DNA from: Lachnospiraceae bacterium
GTDB taxonomy: Bacteria; Bacillota; Clostridia; Lachnospirales; Lachnospiraceae
Length of the DNA stretch: 64,000 bases
Direction of reading: 5' to 3'
Assembly: GCA_030523275.1 (NCBI GenBank)
Contig: JAUNIX010000004.1
Coordinates: 61,404-125,403 of the forward strand
Numbering within the stretch: position 1 is the stretch's first letter; every line of letters begins with the position of its first letter. The position numbers were made by a program, and so were the translations under genes. Positions 61,320 to 64,000 of the stretch are shown here, piece after piece. Under the pieces are notes generated by a model, which was given only the letters and a program-made list of their open reading frames with translations, was not told the DNA's origin and searched no databases.

Positions 61320-62603
61320 CTATGCTAAAACTTTCATTCCACCATATTTACGTACTTTTAATACGTGGCAAGAACCTTCACCAAAGACACCATCCATAGC
61401 TGCTTTGATTTCTAGTACAAAGTCATTCTCAACAAAAATCTGGATTGTTCCGGCAAATCCACCGCCATGAACACGGCTGACACCATGATTTCCTAAAACA
61501 GTCTCAGCTACTGCCAAACCGATTGACATACTCTGATTCTGAACATCTTTATTTGTATATACGTTCTGTAAATATTTATAAGAAGAATTACCTGATTCTT
61601 TTACTAACTGTAAGAAGTCTTCAAATCTACCTTCATTTAATGCAGCTACCTGCTTACCAACTCTTTCATTTTCATTAAAGAAATGGATTGCACGAAGTAC
61701 GCCTCTATCTCCTAATTCTTCTCTGATTTCCGGAATCTTAGCATAAAACTCTGCCTGGTCTACTTTTCGCAGAACTTCCTGCCCTAATTTTGCTGCAACC
61801 GCTTTCATCTCGGCTGGTACTGCTGCATATTCATCTGTTAGATCTGCATGAGATCCTTTTGTATCTACGATACATAAACTGTGATGATAGTCTTCGAATT
61901 CAACCTTTACTTTCTGCATCACTGGTTCTGATGGATCTGCGAAATCAATATTGATCAAACCACCAACAGAACATGCCATCTGATCCATCAACCCACAAGG
62001 TTTACCAAAATATACATTTTCTGCATACTGTCCAGCCTGAGCAATAAATACCGGACTTACTTCCATATTGTTATATAATCCTGAAAAGATAGTACCGATA
62101 ATTGTTTCAAACGCTGCAGAAGAAGATAATCCAGCACCAACTAATACATCACTTGTTACATATGCTTTAAACCCACCAATCTCATATCCGGCTTCTTTTA
62201 ATTTGGCAGCCATACCTCTGATCAATGCAACGGTCGTTCCTTCTTCTTCCGGATTCAATGCCAAATCATCCAAGTTTACTTTCAGCAGTTCATCAAATCC
62301 TTCTGATACTAATTCGATACTACCTTCGTTCGCACCTACAATTGCAATCGCATCTAAATTAATTGATGTTGCTAATACACAGCCAAACTGATGATCCGTA
62401 TGGTTTCCCCCAACCTCACTACGACCTGGCGCACTATAGATTTCTACTTCTCCTTCTCCAAAAAGGCTTTCATACTTTTCAATCGCTGCAACATATCTTT
62501 TCTCTTGATATTCAATTAAAGATTCATCAAGATAGATATCCTGTAATAACTCTGCATGTACATGTTCCTGAAATTCTTTGATTAATGTTTTTGTACTTTT
62601 CAT
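61320..62603 (-). CDS. galK: Galactokinase
   Basis: A 427-residue GHMP kinase phosphorylating alpha-galactose at C1. The galactokinase signature APGRSEVGGNHTDHQ is near residue 58, the ATP loop VGAGLSSSAAFE near 156, and the third motif RVHGGGFAGTIQIFV near the end. It is slightly longer than usual at the N-terminus, as common in clostridia. It is first in the galKT operon, with a promoter at 62721-62749 containing an operator-like TTTTACTGAAA. Confidence 0.96.
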   Translation of the reverse strand: MKSTKTLIKEFQEHVHAELLQDIYLDESLIEYQEKRYVAAIEKYESLFGEGEVEIYSAPGRSEVGGNHTDHQFGCVLATSINLDAIAIVGANEGSIELVSEGFDELLKVNLDDLALNPEEEGTTVALIRGMAAKLKEAGYEIGGFKAYVTSDVLVGAGLSSSAAFETIIGTIFSGLYNNMEVSPVFIAQAGQYAENVYFGKPCGLMDQMACSVGGLINIDFADPSEPVMQKVKVEFEDYHHSLCIVDTKGSHADLTDEYAAVPAEMKAVAAKLGQEVLRKVDQAEFYAKIPEIREELGDRGVLRAIHFFNENERVGKQVAALNEGRFEDFLQLVKESGNSSYKYLQNVYTNKDVQNQSMSIGLAVAETVLGNHGVSRVHGGGFAGTIQIFVENDFVLEIKAAMDGVFGEGSCHVLKVRKYGGMKVLA

Positions 62604-62656
62604 TCTTTCACTACCTCAAATCTACAGAAAGTTCAGGCATTAAAACTTTCTTCCTT

Positions 62657-62810
62657 TTTTACTAAAACTATCGGTTACTACTTTACTATAATTTTTTCCA
62701 CCCATTTGCTTGCTAACTTTATATTACTCAATTTTTACTGAAATGTCAACATATTTTACTTATTTTTTTACTAAAATTAATAAAAAATCTATTTTCTTTT
62801 TTTACTAAAC
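62657..62810. promoter_or_regulatory. Four TTTTACTAAAA-type operators between galK and galR
   Basis: TTTTACTAAAA at 62657-62667 and 62766-62776, TTTTACTGAAA at 62733-62743, and TTTTACTAAAC at 62800-62810; weaker copies lie between. One sits in the galK -35/-10 spacer and one in front of the galR promoter, fitting GalR repression of both. Confidence 0.7.
62721..62749 (-). promoter_or_regulatory. galKT promoter
   Basis: TTGACA (62744-62749), 17-bp spacer, TAATAT (62721-62726). The operator copy at 62733-62743 fills the spacer. Confidence 0.8.
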
Positions 62811-62835
62811 ACTTTTCTTTTTTTTATAAATTTGA

Positions 62836-62841
62836 TATACT
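62836..62841 (+). promoter_or_regulatory. galR -10 region (extended)
   Basis: TATACT at 62836-62841 with TGA directly before it (extended -10), weak -35. An operator copy ends 25 bases upstream. Confidence 0.6.
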
Positions 62842-62869
62842 AAATATAACTCAAGAAAGGATACAGAAC

Positions 62870-63877
62870 ATGGCTACATTAAAAGACATTGCAGAATTAG
62901 CGCAGGTTTCACCTGCTACCATTTCCCGTATTTTAAATAATGACCAAACACTAAGTGTCACTGCAGAGACAAGAGAAAAAGTTTTAACTATTGCCAAAAA
63001 ACTTGGTTATGAAAAAAAAGCAAAACATAATAAACAACAAAAGTCTACTATTACCATCGGCATTTTTCAGTGGTATTCTATGTTTCAAGAATTAGAAGAC
63101 CCTTATTATCAGGCAATTCGAAACGGAATCGAAGCGCGCTGTGCCGATTTAAACGTTAGGGTAATCCGCATTTTTAAAACTGATCAGGATTACGAAAAGC
63201 AGCTCTCGAAAGTAGATGGACTCGTGTGTATCGGAAAGTATTCACCAAAAAGTATTGCTTATTTTCAAAAAATTACGGATCATCTGATTATTGCAGACAT
63301 GTACTCTTCTCGCATCTATTTTAACTCGATCACAATTGATTTTCATCAGGCAGTGTATGATATTATGGATTATTTAGTTTCACTTGGTCATAGAAAGATT
63401 GCTTATCTCGGTGGAATCGAATATGTCGGCGACGACATCTATTTTGAACAACGAAAAGTTTTATTTATTGAATATTGTATGAAACATAATTTAGAATATG
63501 AACCTTATCTGATAGAAGGCGAATTTACGGCGGAATCTGGTTTTCAAATGATGACCCAATTAATCCAATCGAATCAAGTTCCTACTGCAATTTTTGCTGC
63601 CAGTGATCCTATTGCCATTGGTGCAATGCGTGCTTTACACAAAGCCGGAATCATCATCCCGGACGATATATCTATCATCGGATTTGACGATATCAGTGTA
63701 GCATCTTTTACCAATCCACCTTTGACAACCGTTCACGCCCCAGCAGAAACTATGGGCAAAATAGCTACCAATTTTTTATGTCAATCAATCTATGGACAAT
63801 CAGAAGAAACACCTGTACAAGTTGTCTTACCATGTAAATTAATAATCCGTGACAGTTGTGGAAAAGCAAGAAATTAA
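62870..63877 (+). CDS. galR: LacI/GalR-family regulator of galactose genes
   Basis: A 335-residue repressor. The HTH is MATLKDIAELAQVSPATIS with hinge ILNNDQTLSVTAETREKV; the effector domain follows (about 60-335; YDIMDYLVSLGHRKIAYLGG, PTAIFAASDPIAIGAMRAL, SIIGFDDISVASFTNPPLTTV). It is divergent from galKT and its promoter contains repeats placed to block both genes, so galactose (or a derivative) is the likely inducer. AAGAAAGG precedes the ATG. The symbol is by context and family. Confidence 0.9.
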   Translation: MATLKDIAELAQVSPATISRILNNDQTLSVTAETREKVLTIAKKLGYEKKAKHNKQQKSTITIGIFQWYSMFQELEDPYYQAIRNGIEARCADLNVRVIRIFKTDQDYEKQLSKVDGLVCIGKYSPKSIAYFQKITDHLIIADMYSSRIYFNSITIDFHQAVYDIMDYLVSLGHRKIAYLGGIEYVGDDIYFEQRKVLFIEYCMKHNLEYEPYLIEGEFTAESGFQMMTQLIQSNQVPTAIFAASDPIAIGAMRALHKAGIIIPDDISIIGFDDISVASFTNPPLTTVHAPAETMGKIATNFLCQSIYGQSEETPVQVVLPCKLIIRDSCGKARN

Positions 63878-63896
63878 ATCGGGAAAACCATTTCAT

Positions 63897-63938
63897 AAAA
63901 AGATAGGAGTATCAGAAAACTGATACTCCTATCTTTTT
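63897..63938. terminator. Bidirectional terminator after galR
   Basis: Perfect 19-bp stem (63897-63915 with 63920-63938), AAAA loop, A-run and T-run at the ends. It also overlaps the stop of the minus-strand gene entering from the right. Confidence 0.9.
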
Positions 63939-64000
63939 ATTTTCGATCATAATAAATAGATTTACCATGTGTAGATAACGGAATTCCAATTGCCATTTTA
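63937..64000 (-). CDS. 3' end of an unidentified gene
   Basis: The last 20 codons of a minus-strand gene whose start lies beyond the window: KMAIGIPLSTHGKSIYYDRK and a TAA at 63937-63939. The protein cannot be identified from this. The frame is open to the window edge and ends inside a terminator, which supports a genuine gene end. Confidence 0.5.
   Translation of the reverse strand, partial: KMAIGIPLSTHGKSIYYDRK

Overview
The window is 64 kb of low-GC chromosomal DNA from an anaerobic Firmicute, most likely a gut Lachnospiraceae-type Clostridium relative. The evidence is the Firmicute order of rpoB-rpoC followed by rpsL-rpsG-fusA-tuf, many near-consensus sigma-A promoters (TTGACA, 17 bp, TATAAT-like), strong AGGAGG ribosome sites, several TTG starts, and a gene set typical of that family (PTS sugar uptake, OFA-type MFS carrier, Old-Yellow-Enzyme reductase, MATE pumps, many XRE and PadR regulators). 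No rRNA, tRNA, CRISPR array or intact insertion sequence was seen. Species cannot be named from the sequence.

Layout. 0.1-6.4 kb: small XRE regulator, a likely nuclease remnant, a LysR-citrate synthase operon, a secreted OB-fold protein, a membrane Ser/Thr kinase divergent from an unusual small protein, and a HAD phosphatase. 6.5-14.6 kb: two PadR-controlled membrane-protein operons (a tandem DUF2812 pair and a HAAS-FtsW/RodA-like protein) flank an SH3b/NlpC-P60 cell-wall hydrolase and a MATE pump. 14.7-18.9 kb: MFS carrier, Fe-S flavin oxidoreductase and LysR regulator. 19.2-29.6 kb: a membrane protein and then a lactose operon read leftwards: DeoR regulator, PRD regulator, lacF, lacE, lacG, a HAD phosphatase/mutase, galM, galE. 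29.8-37.0 kb: ZIP transporter, MATE-nitroreductase-XRE group, a secreted repeat protein, and a decayed stretch of XRE/membrane genes with a new small membrane ORF, ending in a membrane-anchored alpha/beta hydrolase. 37.4-49.9 kb: tuf, fusA, rpsG, rpsL, rpoC, rpoB. 50.0-56.7 kb: AlkD-like protein, class B sortase, heterodimeric ABC exporter, and an upstream three-gene XRE/membrane operon. 56.8-58.4 kb: a very AT-rich island of small membrane proteins on the + strand. 58.5-64 kb: Rpn-type nuclease, galT, galK and a divergent LacI/GalR regulator, plus the 3' end of an unidentified gene.

How the genes fit together. Lactose would enter as lactose-6-phosphate (LacE/LacF) and be split by LacG to glucose and galactose-6-phosphate. 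The same operon continues not into a tagatose pathway (lacABCD is absent here) but into a HAD enzyme, galactose mutarotase and UDP-galactose epimerase, while galK and galT lie 34-43 kb away under their own GalR-like regulator. This suggests dephosphorylation of galactose-6-phosphate into the Leloir pathway, the most interesting metabolic hypothesis in the window. Other points worth attention: two PadR promoters with the same architecture (operator copies inside the -35/-10 spacer and just downstream), an apparent attenuator in front of a MATE gene, a WalR-type box upstream of the cell-wall hydrolase, five GTGTATA boxes in front of the lac operon, a PRD regulator with a degenerate AAA+ domain, and a 55-bp promoter segment duplicated in front of two unrelated small membrane-protein genes.
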